Source: JABDJL01 sp963664065 (lineage in GTDB: Bacteria > Pseudomonadota > Gammaproteobacteria > Xanthomonadales > SZUA-36). Taken from it: DNA of 64,000 nucleotides. The DNA is taken from NCBI GenBank assembly GCA_963664065.1, contig OY760942.1:1-64000 (forward strand), given 5' to 3'. This document shows positions 8,021-17,295 of this stretch, in pieces. A program made the position numbers and the translations under genes. Every line of letters starts with the position of its first letter. The stretch's first letter is position 1. The notes under the pieces were generated by a model. That model was given only the letters and a program-made list of their open reading frames with translations. It was not told the origin of the DNA and made no database searches.

Positions 8021-8683
8021 TCAATCCTCCCATTTGCCAATTACCTTACCAAGCACCCGAAACTCCTCGAACATATTAGGATATTGAGGGTTCAGCGGCT
8101 TCAAAAACACCCTGCCGTCGTCTCGCGCCAGTGACTTGAATGTTACCTTATCGACGCCACTTATTTTAGCAATGATAGCCTCGCCCGTTTCAACAGACCC
8201 TCGCTTCTCTGGATCGACGAAAATAGTCGCCTTGTGCGGATACGATTTACCGTAAGGCGCTGTCATTGAATCCCCATCGACGATGAGCGCGAAGGTTGAG
8301 TCCGAGTGTGGTTCGTTGCACCATTTCCAATCTATTGCATCACCTGGGGCGAGGTTGTCAATTGCGAGATCTGCTTGCCCTGCCTTTACCCATGAAATAA
8401 CAGGAACCTTGCCTTGTTTTCGTGGGTCCTCGGTGATGTCAGGCACTTCATAAACGGCCCGCTCCTCTCCGGTTCGATTCTCCTTTCCCGACATTATCCA
8501 ATCAACTGGGCGGTGTATTACTCGTGACATTTTGAAAACATTCTCAACCTTGATGGAGGCAATCGTTCCGCTTTCCCAATCAGTAACAGTCGGCGCACTG
8601 ACTCCGACAGCTCGCGCAAACTGTGATTTATTGAGCCCGATCTCCTCACGGCCCTGTTTGATTCTCTCTGCCAATGTACTCAT
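8021..8683 (-). CDS. cI: prophage repressor, S24/LexA-like (CI type)
   Basis: 220 residues. An N-terminal helix-turn-helix (residues 15-45, LNKSQFARAVGVSAPTVTDW) is joined to an S24 autocleavage domain with nucleophile Ser139 (GDSM), general base Lys183 (VTFK) and a likely cleavage site Ala101-Gly102. Such repressors hold the lytic promoters shut and destroy themselves when RecA is activated by DNA damage. The start codon lies inside operator O3 and no ribosome site is seen before it, so the message may be leaderless, as for lambda cI. It is divergent from the Cro-like gene. Confidence 0.93.
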   Translation of the reverse strand: MSTLAERIKQGREEIGLNKSQFARAVGVSAPTVTDWESGTIASIKVENVFKMSRVIHRPVDWIMSGKENRTGEERAVYEVPDITEDPRKQGKVPVISWVKAGQADLAIDNLAPGDAIDWKWCNEPHSDSTFALIVDGDSMTAPYGKSYPHKATIFVDPEKRGSVETGEAIIAKISGVDKVTFKSLARDDGRVFLKPLNPQYPNMFEEFRVLGKVIGKWED

Positions 8684-8747
8684 TAGGTTAGCCTAACACC
8701 TAACTATTTAGGTGTGCCTTGACATTATGTTTAGGTGTACCTAAACT
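8683..8747. promoter_or_regulatory. OR/PR operator-promoter region, three operators
   Basis: Three 14-bp sites: O3 TTAGGTTAGCCTAA (8683-8696), O2 TTAGGTGTGCCTTG (8708-8721) and perfect O1 TTAGGTGTACCTAA (8731-8744). Their centres are 25 and 23 bases apart, much as in lambda. A rightward promoter, TTGACA (8719-8724), 17 bases, TAAACT (8742-8747), is overlapped by O1 at its -10 box and touched by O2 at its -35 box. O3 covers the repressor start codon, so it should mediate autorepression. Confidence 0.88.
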
Positions 8748-8755
8748 CATCACGC

Positions 8756-8965
8756 ATGAAAAGAACAGCCTCAGAAATTATTGACGATCTCGGAGGCACG
8801 ACCGCCGTCGCCGAGCTTTGTGAAATCAAACCGCCAAGCGTTTCCGAGTGGCGGAAAAATGGAATCCCTAAAGCACAACTCAAATTTTTGGAGCTGGCTC
8901 GGCCCGATGTTTTCCCGAGAAGCGACGGCGCAAATTCTCGGCAAGTAAACACAGCACACGCCTAA
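8756..8965 (+). CDS. cro: Cro-like regulator
   Basis: 69 residues from the ATG at 8756 (an upstream in-frame ATG at 8735 lies within operator O1 and before the predicted transcript start). MKRTASEIIDDLGGTTAVAE, then LCEIKPPSVSEWRKNGIPKAQL, is the short helix-turn-helix of YdaS/Cro-type regulators. Predicted transcription from PR begins at about 8754, leaving almost no leader and no ribosome site, so translation is probably leaderless. By position it opposes the repressor and commits to lytic growth. Confidence 0.85.
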   Translation: MKRTASEIIDDLGGTTAVAELCEIKPPSVSEWRKNGIPKAQLKFLELARPDVFPRSDGANSRQVNTAHA

Positions 8966-9006
8966 AAAATTTTACGCGCTGCGCGTGATAACGCGAGAAA
9001 AGCCAC

Positions 9007-9022
9007 GACAACAAGTGTTGTC
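9007..9022. promoter_or_regulatory. 16-bp palindrome before the CII-like gene
   Basis: GACAACAAGTGTTGTC is a near-perfect palindrome (7-bp arms, 2-base centre) 22 bases upstream of the next start codon. It is preceded by a GC-rich dyad (8975-8997). It might be a weak terminator/attenuator in the tR1 position or a protein-binding site; the sequence alone does not decide. Confidence 0.4.
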
Positions 9023-9043
9023 ACACATTTTCAGAGAGCATAG

Positions 9044-9400
9044 ATGGAACAATTAAACCTCTCTTTCGAACAGGGTATCTCCCGCAAGCATAGGACTTTG
9101 CAACGTTGTTGTTCTGCGTGGGTATACCGCCTCGGTTTCAATGATATTGCGATAGACATCGATGCCTCTCCGGGAAATCTATCCAACAAGCTCAGCGAAG
9201 ATTCGAACCGCAAATTCGGAGTGGATGACCTTGAGAAAGTTTTGGACGAATACTGTGATTTCGAACCGATCTATTACTTGATCGACAAGTTCCTCAGCAA
9301 GCAAACAGACCTCAGCAAACAACAGCTCCTCGCCCGCGCTGACAACCTCATGAGCGAGTTTCGCGGTGTTATCAACGAACTACAACAGGGGGACCAATGA
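9044..9400 (+). CDS. CII-like phage regulatory protein (CP76 type)
   Basis: 118 residues. The segment LGFNDIAIDIDASPGNLSNKLSED, followed by the acidic helix VDDLEKVLDEYCDFEPIYYL, is the pattern of the phage regulatory CII/CP76 family, in which a degenerate helix-turn-helix is followed by an oligomerisation helix. In temperate phages this protein favours lysogeny by activating repressor synthesis. Position supports the call: second gene of the rightward operon, directly after the Cro-like gene and before the replication gene. Confidence 0.75.
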   Translation: MEQLNLSFEQGISRKHRTLQRCCSAWVYRLGFNDIAIDIDASPGNLSNKLSEDSNRKFGVDDLEKVLDEYCDFEPIYYLIDKFLSKQTDLSKQQLLARADNLMSEFRGVINELQQGDQ

Positions 9401-9525
9401 CCAACCTCAAACCCTGTCCTTTTTGCGGCACAGAAGCCAGCTTTCAATTAGCCGTCGAGGACGATGATCTGACCTCCGAAAACGAGGAAAAGATCATCGC
9501 GGTGATTGGGGAGGAGGGCGACTAA
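9397..9525 (+). CDS. very small zinc-ribbon protein, Lar-like start
   Basis: 42 residues. It begins MTNLKPCPFCGTEASFQLAV, the KPCPFCG knuckle common to Lar-like restriction-alleviation proteins and other phage zinc ribbons, but the second Cys pair is missing and the rest is acidic. It overlaps the gene before by four bases and the gene after by one (TAATG), so it fits the operon exactly. Function unknown. Confidence 0.65.
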   Translation: MTNLKPCPFCGTEASFQLAVEDDDLTSENEEKIIAVIGEEGD

Positions 9526-10444
9526 TGGCGGGCGATTGGTTCAAACTGGAACACGCAACGGTAGATAAGCCGGAAATTTTTCAGATTGCCGAGGCGTTGA
9601 ATATTGATCCTGAGACCGTGCTGACAAAGATTGTTCGGGTGTGGATTTGGTTCGATCAGCACTCGATTGACGGCACCGCTCCGGTAACGCTGTCAGCGTT
9701 ACTCAATCGCGCCGCTGGCGTTACCGGATTTACAAAAGCAATGGAAGATGTCGGCTGGCTTGAAAAGATCAAGATCAAGGGCAAGGATTTTCTGTTCCTA
9801 CCGAATTTCGAACGCCATGTCGGAGAAAGCGCGAAAAAACGGGCACTTACGGCTCGAAGGGTAGCAAAAAGCAAGCGTAAAAACGCCAAAAGTAACGACG
9901 AGAACGTTACTAAGGTAACGCCGCCAACGTTACTAAATGCGTTACCTTCTGCGTTACCAAATGCGTTACCTAGAGTTAGAGTTAGAGAAAGACCTTATAT
10001 TAAACAGGGGGGGGGAGTACTGATAGTTCGGAGGGGAAAACCGAAAACAACCCCCGCCCCACCAACTTTTCAAAAAGGAAAACCGAAAACAAAAAGCAAC
10101 CCGCTGCCAAGCCAAAAGACTTTTCAGCCTTTATCCCGTTCGACAAAACCCGTGAACGAATAAAACTCAATTGCCCGAACATCACCGACGCGTTTATCGA
10201 AGGATCCTTAGCCGAGTTCATCACCTACGCCGAGGCCCACTACCGACCCGTTCAACTGCAATCGAAATTTATCAAATCCGTGACTTCAGATTTCAAGTAT
10301 CGAGAGCTCAACGGACAGCGCAGAAAAGCCGAACAAAAATTCAGGGTGCCAAAGGATGTGAACAAGGTCGAGGCGTGGGCCAAAGAGCACGACTACCCGG
10401 CCCCGAAACCCGGTGAGGAAACCGGGCCTACATGCAAGAATTGA
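9525..10444 (+). CDS. phage replication initiator (O-like), frame broken at a G9 run
   Basis: The first frame encodes an O/replisome-organiser-like N-terminus (GDWFKLEHATVDKPEIFQIA; winged helix to about residue 110) followed by a basic, low-complexity linker. At a run of nine G (10007-10015) this frame leaves sense, but another frame continues as good protein: KDFSAFIPFDKTRERIKLNC, then LAEFITYAEAHYRPVQLQSK, ending at 10444. That C-terminal part resembles the DnaT-like helicase-loading domain. The gene is thus one initiator of about 306 codons with a +/-1 shift at the homopolymer. Sequencing error, slippage or phase variation are all possible. Iterons lie within its linker region. Confidence 0.75.
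9892..9969. repeat. iteron array, predicted phage replication origin
   Basis: CGTTAC occurs at 9905, 9928, 9940, 9952 and 9964, and in inverse (GTAACG) at 9892 and 9915. The last four are spaced exactly 12 bases apart (consensus TGCGTTACCAAA). An AT-richer stretch with two GTTAGA repeats follows (9970-10006). This lies in the linker-coding part of the initiator gene, the same arrangement as the lambda origin inside gene O. Confidence 0.75.
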
Positions 10445-10474
10445 ACCGCACATCGACCAGCACAGGGCGCAGAT

Positions 10475-10789
10475 ATGAATCTTACCGAACGCAATGCGCG
10501 GCTAAGGAAAGGGATAATCAGGCCAATGGAACACCCCAAAAACAGCAGTTGCCTCGGACGCTATAAAAGAAGCCACCAGGTTCGAGTCGTACCAGTAACG
10601 GATCCCTCGGTCCCGGGAATTGACCCTCCTGGGGATTACACCGGGGGATCCTACATTCTCTCAGGCGACGAGGGCCCGGAGCCGCTCGGCGAGACAGACT
10701 TTCCAGTTTACCCGCGTTCCCCGGGTAGTGAGAGACTCCTAACTCACGCACATGCATCCGGGGAGCGCGGCCTACCTGATGATGATTGA
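10475..10789 (+). CDS. hypothetical phage protein
   Basis: 104 codons between the replication gene and the next ORF, ending in a TTGA overlap with that ORF. The product is Pro/Gly-rich and shows no family. The ribosome site is weak and an opposite-strand frame is also open, so this is doubtful. Confidence 0.3.
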   Translation: MNLTERNARLRKGIIRPMEHPKNSSCLGRYKRSHQVRVVPVTDPSVPGIDPPGDYTGGSYILSGDEGPEPLGETDFPVYPRSPGSERLLTHAHASGERGLPDDD

Positions 10790-11052
10790 ACGAATGGATA
10801 CACGAAGCAGGAACTGACCGCCGTGATCTTCGCTTTCGATATTTGGTTCCGGTCGTGAACCCTCGAGACATCAAGCGACGGGCTGTTGCGCGGGCTGTGG
10901 TGCTAAGAAATGAGATTCAGCAGCGCGGTATCGCCGACGAAACATTTTCGCCCCATGACCCGATTAAGACCGCTCATTTCCGCCGCCTTTTAGAGCTCGG
11001 CTACTCGATCAACGCGGCATACCGACAGCTCGATAAGTGGGGTAATGCATGA
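10786..11052 (+). CDS. hypothetical basic phage protein
   Basis: 88 residues, starting at a TTG that overlaps the previous stop. The C-terminal half (HFRRLLELGYSINAAYRQLD) looks like a short helix-turn-helix. It may be a DNA-binding accessory protein of the replication region. No named family. Confidence 0.45.
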   Translation: MNEWIHEAGTDRRDLRFRYLVPVVNPRDIKRRAVARAVVLRNEIQQRGIADETFSPHDPIKTAHFRRLLELGYSINAAYRQLDKWGNA

Positions 11053-11100
11053 ACTCGGTTCCTGTGACCAGAAAAAAAGCCGGCCCTGGGAATAGATCCT

Positions 11101-11331
11101 TTGAGTAATCGTCGCTCAATCGCGCACGGCCTCACCATCGGGCTAATCTGCCCGGAGATTTCACCCGCACATTTGAAACAGGTCGCCGAGCTGCTAGCTA
11201 CCCGCGTCATCAAATCCAGTAGCGGGACTGTTGAGGTCCGCAGAATCAAACTCTCAACCTATCCCGCCGGTGACCGAGGCCCGGTCAGGCAATACACGAA
11301 CGCGGTCATTGCCGCGAGGAGTAATCCATGA
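11101..11331 (+). CDS. hypothetical phage protein
   Basis: 76 residues from a TTG start, moderately basic, alpha/beta (AHLKQVAELLATRVIKSSSG). It overlaps the next gene by four bases, which supports real coupling. Not recognised. Confidence 0.45.
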   Translation: MSNRRSIAHGLTIGLICPEISPAHLKQVAELLATRVIKSSSGTVEVRRIKLSTYPAGDRGPVRQYTNAVIAARSNP

Positions 11332-11525
11332 ATCCGAAAAAGAGAGCACGCATTTCGGCCCTTTCCGTTTTGGTTACCGGCCTTATCGATGAGGAAAAAC
11401 AGGACCTTAGCGATACGCCCGATAACATCGAAAATTCGTCGGCCTCGGTGAAATTCAGGGCTTCAATCGCCCACCTTGAAGATGCTTACGACAGCCTTAC
11501 AAAAGCCAAGCAGATCGGTACATGA
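11328..11525 (+). CDS. hypothetical small helical phage protein
   Basis: 65 residues, largely helical and acidic in the middle (LIDEEKQDLSDTPDNIE). Its start overlaps the previous gene by four bases. No family recognised. Confidence 0.5.
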   Translation: MNPKKRARISALSVLVTGLIDEEKQDLSDTPDNIENSSASVKFRASIAHLEDAYDSLTKAKQIGT

Positions 11526-11565
11526 CGAATAAAACCATCTGCGTATTCGGAGATCGCCCAACCCC

Positions 11566-12060
11566 TTGAACAATCACCGCGAATGGTCAAGGTTGGCACG
11601 GGAGCTAGAGAAGGTTCCCGGCAGGCCCGCGCCTGCAATTGAAAAACACACACCCGCCACCAGCAGGGGCCTGGAGTTCAAGATTCAAAGTTCGTTCATC
11701 GATTGGGTGCGGATCATGGAACGTCAGCAGGTCCCCGAACTGGTGAATCTATACGCCATTCCAAACGGTGGTCACCGGCACCCGGCGGGCGGCGGCAAGA
11801 TGAAGCGCGAGGGTGTCCGCAGGGGCGTTCCAGACCTTCATTTGGCTGTTGCGCGAGGCGGATACCACTCGCTATACCTTGAAACCAAAGCACCCGGTGG
11901 CTCCCTGAGCAAGTGGCAAGTCGAAATGATTCGCTCATTACGCGAAGCCGGAAACCGGGTTGAAATCTGTTTTTCAGTGGATGAACTCATAACAAAAACA
12001 ATGAAATACCTCAATAGAGGATATCAGCATGAGCAAGGAAACATTCCCCCTGATCGGTGA
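11566..12060 (+). CDS. VRR-NUC domain nuclease
   Basis: 164 residues from a TTG start. The VRR-NUC signature is complete: IPNGGHR (residues 65-71), GVRRGVPD with Asp90, and YLETKAP with Glu106 and Lys108. This PD-(D/E)XK nuclease type cuts or resolves structured DNA and is common in phage early regions, where it may act as a Holliday-junction resolvase. Its end overlaps the Mor-like gene by 32 bases. A short frame (11522-11569) ahead of the TTG might be the true 5' end if there is a shift; I see no proof. Confidence 0.85.
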   Translation: MNNHREWSRLARELEKVPGRPAPAIEKHTPATSRGLEFKIQSSFIDWVRIMERQQVPELVNLYAIPNGGHRHPAGGGKMKREGVRRGVPDLHLAVARGGYHSLYLETKAPGGSLSKWQVEMIRSLREAGNRVEICFSVDELITKTMKYLNRGYQHEQGNIPPDR

Positions 12061-12370
12061 GGATATAGCCGGTATCATCGAAGGTTTTTACCGGCTTCAA
12101 GGCTTCCCGCCGGAACAGGCATCGAGCCGAGGGCGGAAGTTCGCACGGCTTTTACTCGTGTCGCTCGCCGGGACAAAGGTCTGGTTCCCTGCGGACCCGT
12201 TCAAGGCAAGCAAAATAGAAGCCCGCAATGTTGAGATCAGGGCCAAATTTGACGGCAATAATACGGCTCAGTTAGCCGAGGAGTTTGATCTTTCTCGTCA
12301 GTGGATTTGGAAAATCGTCAACAAAGCGGCTGGACGCGTTGACGATTTATTTGATATAGCACCCCCATGA
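12029..12370 (+). CDS. Mor-family transcription activator
   Basis: 113 residues. The N-terminal dimerisation part and the C-terminal helix-turn-helix (NVEIRAKFDGNNTAQLAEEF, then DLSRQWIWKIV) match the Mor/C activators of Mu-like phages and their relatives, which switch on middle or late genes. Finding it last in the early region suits a trigger for a late operon, yet the expected late genes do not follow here. Confidence 0.8.
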   Translation: MSKETFPLIGEDIAGIIEGFYRLQGFPPEQASSRGRKFARLLLVSLAGTKVWFPADPFKASKIEARNVEIRAKFDGNNTAQLAEEFDLSRQWIWKIVNKAAGRVDDLFDIAPP

Positions 12371-12816
12371 GTCCCGAGCACCAAAACACAGCCGACGATC
12401 TCGCCCGGGAACTGGCGGGCATTAAGCACATCGATAACCGGCTTGAACGCGTTGAGGATGAAAACCTTGACGCACGGGAACTGGTGTCTACCCTTTCGCA
12501 ATCCATAAGCTCAATCGAGGCAACGCTTGTGATCTTCGGGGCGCAACTCAAAACCCTCGTTAACAAGCCCTCGCGCTTGGGTTCGATCATCGCCGCGTTC
12601 AGTGTTGGTATAACGATTTTTGCCCTCGCCCCTGGGTGGTGGCAGCGGCGCGACTGGCAGTCTGCGCCGCTGCCATTTTCCGGCACCGCCGTTACGGCGT
12701 CCAATGCCATTACCAGCGTGCCCGCCACTGCAGCCGAATGTAGTTCTCCATTTGGCAGGACAGGTGCGCACGCCGGCCGATCTCAAGTCCTGCCTCCAGA
12801 TGGGAACCGGCATTGA
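12367..12816 (+). CDS. phage membrane protein, C-terminus replaced at a junction
   Basis: Residues 1-88 look authentic: an acidic coiled coil (DLARELAGIKHIDNRLERVE), then a basic patch and a membrane helix (GSIIAAFSVGITIFALAP). From about 12630 the frame runs into the terminator and antisense of the giant autotransporter gene and becomes meaningless (WQRRDWQSAPLPF). Small coiled-coil plus single-helix proteins at this place in prophages are often holin/lysis accessories. The junction marks where phage sequence stops. Confidence 0.5.
   Translation: MSPEHQNTADDLARELAGIKHIDNRLERVEDENLDARELVSTLSQSISSIEATLVIFGAQLKTLVNKPSRLGSIIAAFSVGITIFALAPGWWQRRDWQSAPLPFSGTAVTASNAITSVPATAAECSSPFGRTGAHAGRSQVLPPDGNRH
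12641..12674 (-). terminator. GC hairpin after the giant autotransporter gene
   Basis: A perfect 11-bp stem (GGCAGCGGCGC at 12641-12651 pairing with 12664-12674) with a 12-base loop, starting 36 bases past the stop codon at 12710. No U-tract follows, so Rho-independent activity is uncertain. Confidence 0.5.
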
Positions 12817-15800
12817 GATTGAGGCCGAAACGCAGCGCCTGTGACGACACGCCCCCGCTTTCGGTGGCGACATACGGATACCAGAGCCGTCGCGCGCCGA
12901 AGCCATAGCCGAGTTCAGCCGTGTAGCGCTGCCCGTCGGCTGTCCGTTCGCCGTTCGCCAGGCCTCCCGCGTTCTGCAACGACCAAAGCGATTGCACGCC
13001 ACTCTGGGTCGCGCCCCACTGGGATCCCGCCCGATAGCGCAACCCGCGCCCATCCCTGGCGGGCTGGTACACGAAAGACAGGCTGTATCCCCATTCCTCG
13101 TAGTTCCGGTCCCGATGGGTCAGGAGCACGCGCCCGTCGACCTGTACCGTGAGGCGGGCCATGTCATAGGCCAGACCGCCGCCGACTTCCAATCCCGCGC
13201 CCGTTTCGGCGTCGCCGCCGTCATAACGCAGCACCGCTTCCACCTTGGGCGCCAGAACGCCGCCGAACGCGGGCAGGGAGCCCGAACCTTCCAGGATGAG
13301 CCGGATTCGGCTGGTGGCGCCTTCGCCACCCGACAGCCCGGCCACGGCCATGGAGGCGGTATAGGTGAGCATCGCGTCCGTGCGCAGGGCCAGTTCGAAC
13401 TGTCCGGTTTCGCCCGCGCGCATCGACAGCACGCCACGGCCCCCGAAGGCCGCCATGGCGTTGGTCATGTCGGTTTCAAGGGCCGACTCCGCCCCGTCCG
13501 GGGTCAGGGTCAGTCGCCCGCTGCCGTAGCCCAGCGTAGCCCACAAAGAGGTGCGTTCATCGAGACGGTAGCGGGCGTAGGGGTTGATCCCGCTCAGCGT
13601 GCTGCTCACCGCCCCGCCTTTTGCCGAAGCCTGTCGATAGCCGCCCTCACCCTCGCTGTAGGACAGGGCCAGGCCCGCGAGCCAGCGGCCCCACTCGCCG
13701 TCCGCGCCGACGATGGCGGTATTGACCTCGCCATCGAGGGACAGCTTGCCCTCGGCGCCGCTGAAGCGGGTCGAGGCGCTCTCGCCCCAGGCCGTCAACC
13801 GGTTCATGCCGCGCAGCAGGCTGGCGTCCGGGGAGTAGCCGTAATAAAAGGAACTGCCCATGACCATGTCCCGCAGCCCGGGCGCGCGAACGTCCCCGCC
13901 CGCGCCAACCTTCATCAGCAGCCCCTGCAGCATATCGGCCCAGGGACCGCCCCGACCCCTCGCGCCCGGTGCGTGTCCGGCGGCCGGTGCGTGTACCGCG
14001 ACGGGTACTACGCCCGGCGCACCTTGCGCCATGAACCCGCCCGGCGCCCCGGGGGTTCCGCCCGCCCGGAGTTCGGCGCCGTCGCGCCCGAAGCGCGGCG
14101 ACTCGAGCGCGGCCTCGTGCCCCGGTTCCTCGCCGCTGACGCGCCCGGCGTGGCGCGAATCGAACGGCGCGTCCACCCGCCAACCCAGGACGGTCACGTG
14201 CGATTCGCGCGCCCCGCCCTCCAGCCGCCGTCCGATCGCCTGCGCCACCTGATCGGAGGCCGCGCGCCCGAACCGCGACAGCCAGGCATCGGGCATGAGG
14301 TCGCTGTTGAGGATCGTCCCCTCGGCCACGCCGTCCTCGATCACCGCCCCGCGGGCGTTGAAGAGCCTCAGCGTCAGCGTCTCGGCGCCCTCGTCATGGG
14401 CGTCGTCGAGCACCGTCACCGACACGGTCCCGGACCTTTCCCCCGCCGTAAAGACCAGGGTGCCGGACACGGCGGTGTAGTCCTCGCCCGCCCTCGCCGT
14501 GGCGTCGGAAGTGGCGTAGTCCACCGTCACGTCGCGGTCCCGCGCGCGATCGAGCGTCACGGTGAACACCAGCACCGCCTGCGGGCCCTCGCGAACGCGC
14601 GCGTCGCCCACGCGCACCGCCCGCTGCGCCCTGGCGGTCGTGCCGTTGACGCTCATCAGCAGGGAACCGCTCGTCCCGTACGAATAGGGGGAGGAGTTGC
14701 CCGCGCCGACGCCGTCGATGGTCCAGCCGGACGCGCCGCCGGCGTCCTGGGCGGAGGAATTGGTGTGCTCGACACGGACGAAACCGGATCCCGCCAGCAC
14801 CACCAGGTACGTCGCGCCCGCCTCCAGGCGGGTGCCGCCCGGCGCGGTGAAGACAATCGTCTGCGCGCTGGCCGCCGGTCTCGGCGACCCCGGCGCGGCG
14901 GTGAGCGTCGCCACCCGTGTGCCCAGGGTCGCCCGGGTGTCCGTCACGCTCCCGCGGTAGAGCGTTGCCGAGGGAACCTGCGCGATGTCGGGAGTTCTCG
15001 AATACAGCCGGAATTCGATGCTGTCGAGCGTGGCGCCCAGCGCCCCGGCCGTGAAGGCGCCCACGATATCCTGCGTGACCGAAATCTGCGAAGAACCGTC
15101 CACGGGCTGCCCGAAATTGCTGACCGGGAAACCGGTCCGGCGCGCCGCCGCGGGCGTGGCCGTGGCGGTGGCCGCCGCACCGGCACGCACGCCGTTGACC
15201 GCGCGCAGCTCGAAGGCGTATTGCCTGCCGTTGTCAAGCTCCGTGACGCTGACCGAGCGCTCGTCGGCCCGGCTCGTGCCGGTATCCGAACCGTCGGGCA
15301 CGTCGGTCCAGGCCGTATCCGGGTCAACCCTGGAACCGGCCGAGTAGCGGTACTGGTATTTCTCGATGCCCGCCCCGCCGTCGCTCCGCGGCGGTGTCCA
15401 GATCAGGTTCACGCGCGCATCGCCCGCCGCCGCGCCCACGCTCGCCGGGGCGTCGGGCGCGGTGGCCACGGGCGCGCCGGCCGCCGTGCCGTTGACGCGC
15501 ATCAGCAGCGAGGCGGTTGTCTGGTAGGAATAGGGCGAGGAGTTGCCGGCGCCGATACCGTCGATGGCCCAGCCGGGCGCCCCGCCGGCGTCTTCGGCCG
15601 GGAAGGTCGTGTTCTCGACACCGACCCAACCGGATGACGCCACCAGCACCACCATGTACGTGGCGCCCGCCTCCAGGCGCGTGCCGGGCGGCGCGGTGAA
15701 GGCGACGGTCTGCGCGGTGTCCGTCGGTCGCGGCGACCCCGGCACGGCGGTGAGCGCCGCCACCTCTGCGCCCCGGCTCACCCGGGTGTCGGTCACGCTC

Positions 15801-17295
15801 GCGCGGTAGAGCGTGGCCGATGGGAGCTGGGCGATGTCGGAAGTTATCGAATTCAGCCGCAATTCGATGTTGTGCCACTCGGCGCCGCGGGCGCCGGTCG
15901 TAAACACGCCCACGATATCGTGCGTGACGTAAATCTGCGCGGCGCCGTCCGCGCGCTGCCCGAAGTTACCGACCAGGAAACCGGACCCGGGGGGCAGCGG
16001 CGCGCGCACGGGCGTGCCCGTGGCGCTCGCCGCCCGGCCCTCGCCGACGCTGTTCACCGCGCGCAGCTGGAAGACGTACTCCGTGCCGTTGCTCAGACCG
16101 GACACGGTGAAGGTCGTCTCGTCCGCCGCGCTGCCGCCCGCGTCCGGTCCGTCGGGCACGTCGGTCCAGTCCGGGTCCCAGCTCGAGCCCCCGTCGGCGC
16201 TCACCCGGTAGCGGTACTTCTCGATGGCCGCCCCGCCGTCGCTCCCCGGCGCCGTCCAGGCCAGCGTCACCCGCCCGTCGCCCGGGGTGGTGCGAAGATT
16301 TCCGGGCGCGCCGGGCGCCGATGTGCTCGGCGCGTTGGTCCGGCCGGACCCGGGCGGGTCGGACCAGCCGGAGTCGCCCTCGGCGTTGGAGGCGCGCACC
16401 CGCGCCTCATAGAGCGTGTCCGCGACGAGGCTGGCAATGGTCGTGGACGTGCCCGCGACGTCCACCGGGCCGTCGCTCCAGGTCCCGGAGCTGCCCACGC
16501 GGTACTGCACGTCGTAGCTGGCGATGGCGGGCTTGCCGGCGTTGGCCGGGGCGGCCCAGCTGACCGACAGGCTGGTGGTGCTGCCGGACACTGCCGAGAC
16601 CATGGGCGTCGCCGGCGCGCTGGGCGGCTCGTCCACGTCGGTGATGCTGATGGTGACATCGGCGACGGCGGTGGCGTTGCTGTTGTCCGTGGCCGTGACC
16701 GTGACCGTGTAGGAGGCCTTGGCCTCGTGGTCGTAGCTGACGCCGGCCTTGGTGCGGATCTGCCCCGTGGTCTCGACGAAGTCGAAGGAGGCCACATCGG
16801 CGCCCCCCAGCGTGTAGCTGAGGGTGTCGCCGGCGTCGGCGTCGGTGGCCGTCACCGCGGCGCCGACGTCCTGGCCCGCGGCGGTGTTCTCCGCGATTTC
16901 GCGGGACACGCTCGAGGAACTGAACACCGGCGCATTGTTGCTCGGCGCGTTGGTCCGCCCGGACCCGGGCGGGTCGGACCAGCCGGAGTCGCCCTCGGCG
17001 TTGGAGGCGCGCACCCGCGCCTCATAGAGCGTGTCCGCGACGAGGCTGGCAATGGTCGTGGACGTGCCCGCGACGTCCACCGGGCCGTCGCTCCAGGTCC
17101 CGGAGCTGCCCACGCGGTACTGCACGTCGTAGCTGGCGATGGCGGGCTTGCCGGCGTTGGCCGGGGCGGCCCAGCTGACCGACAGGCTGGTGGTGCTGCC
17201 GGACACTGCCGAGACCATGGGCGTCGCCGGCGCGCTGGGCGGCTCGTCCACGTCGGTGACGCTGATCGTGACATCGGCGTCGGCAGTGGCGTGCT
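12710..17295 (-). CDS. giant adhesin, C-terminal part with autotransporter barrel
   Basis: This frame is open and coherent to the stop. From N to C it has cadherin-like and FN3 units, an FN3 (PGNLRTTPGDGRVTLAW), two modules of about 170 residues beginning FGQ and ending SPYSY...LLMRVNGT (choice-of-anchor type) separated by another FN3, a Calx-beta (VFTVTLDRARDRDVTVDYAT), a linker (MPDAWLSRFGRAASDQVAQA) and a barrel of about 270 residues. The barrel ends in alternating hydrophobic/aromatic strands and a final Trp, as outer-membrane barrels do. The linker motif is one I know from autotransporters. The barrel looks intact. Confidence 0.85.

Noticed and set aside
9007..9022. Strong intrinsic terminator before the CII-like gene
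   Set aside because: The stem is AT-balanced, the centre has only two bases and no U-tract follows, so I list it only as a palindrome.
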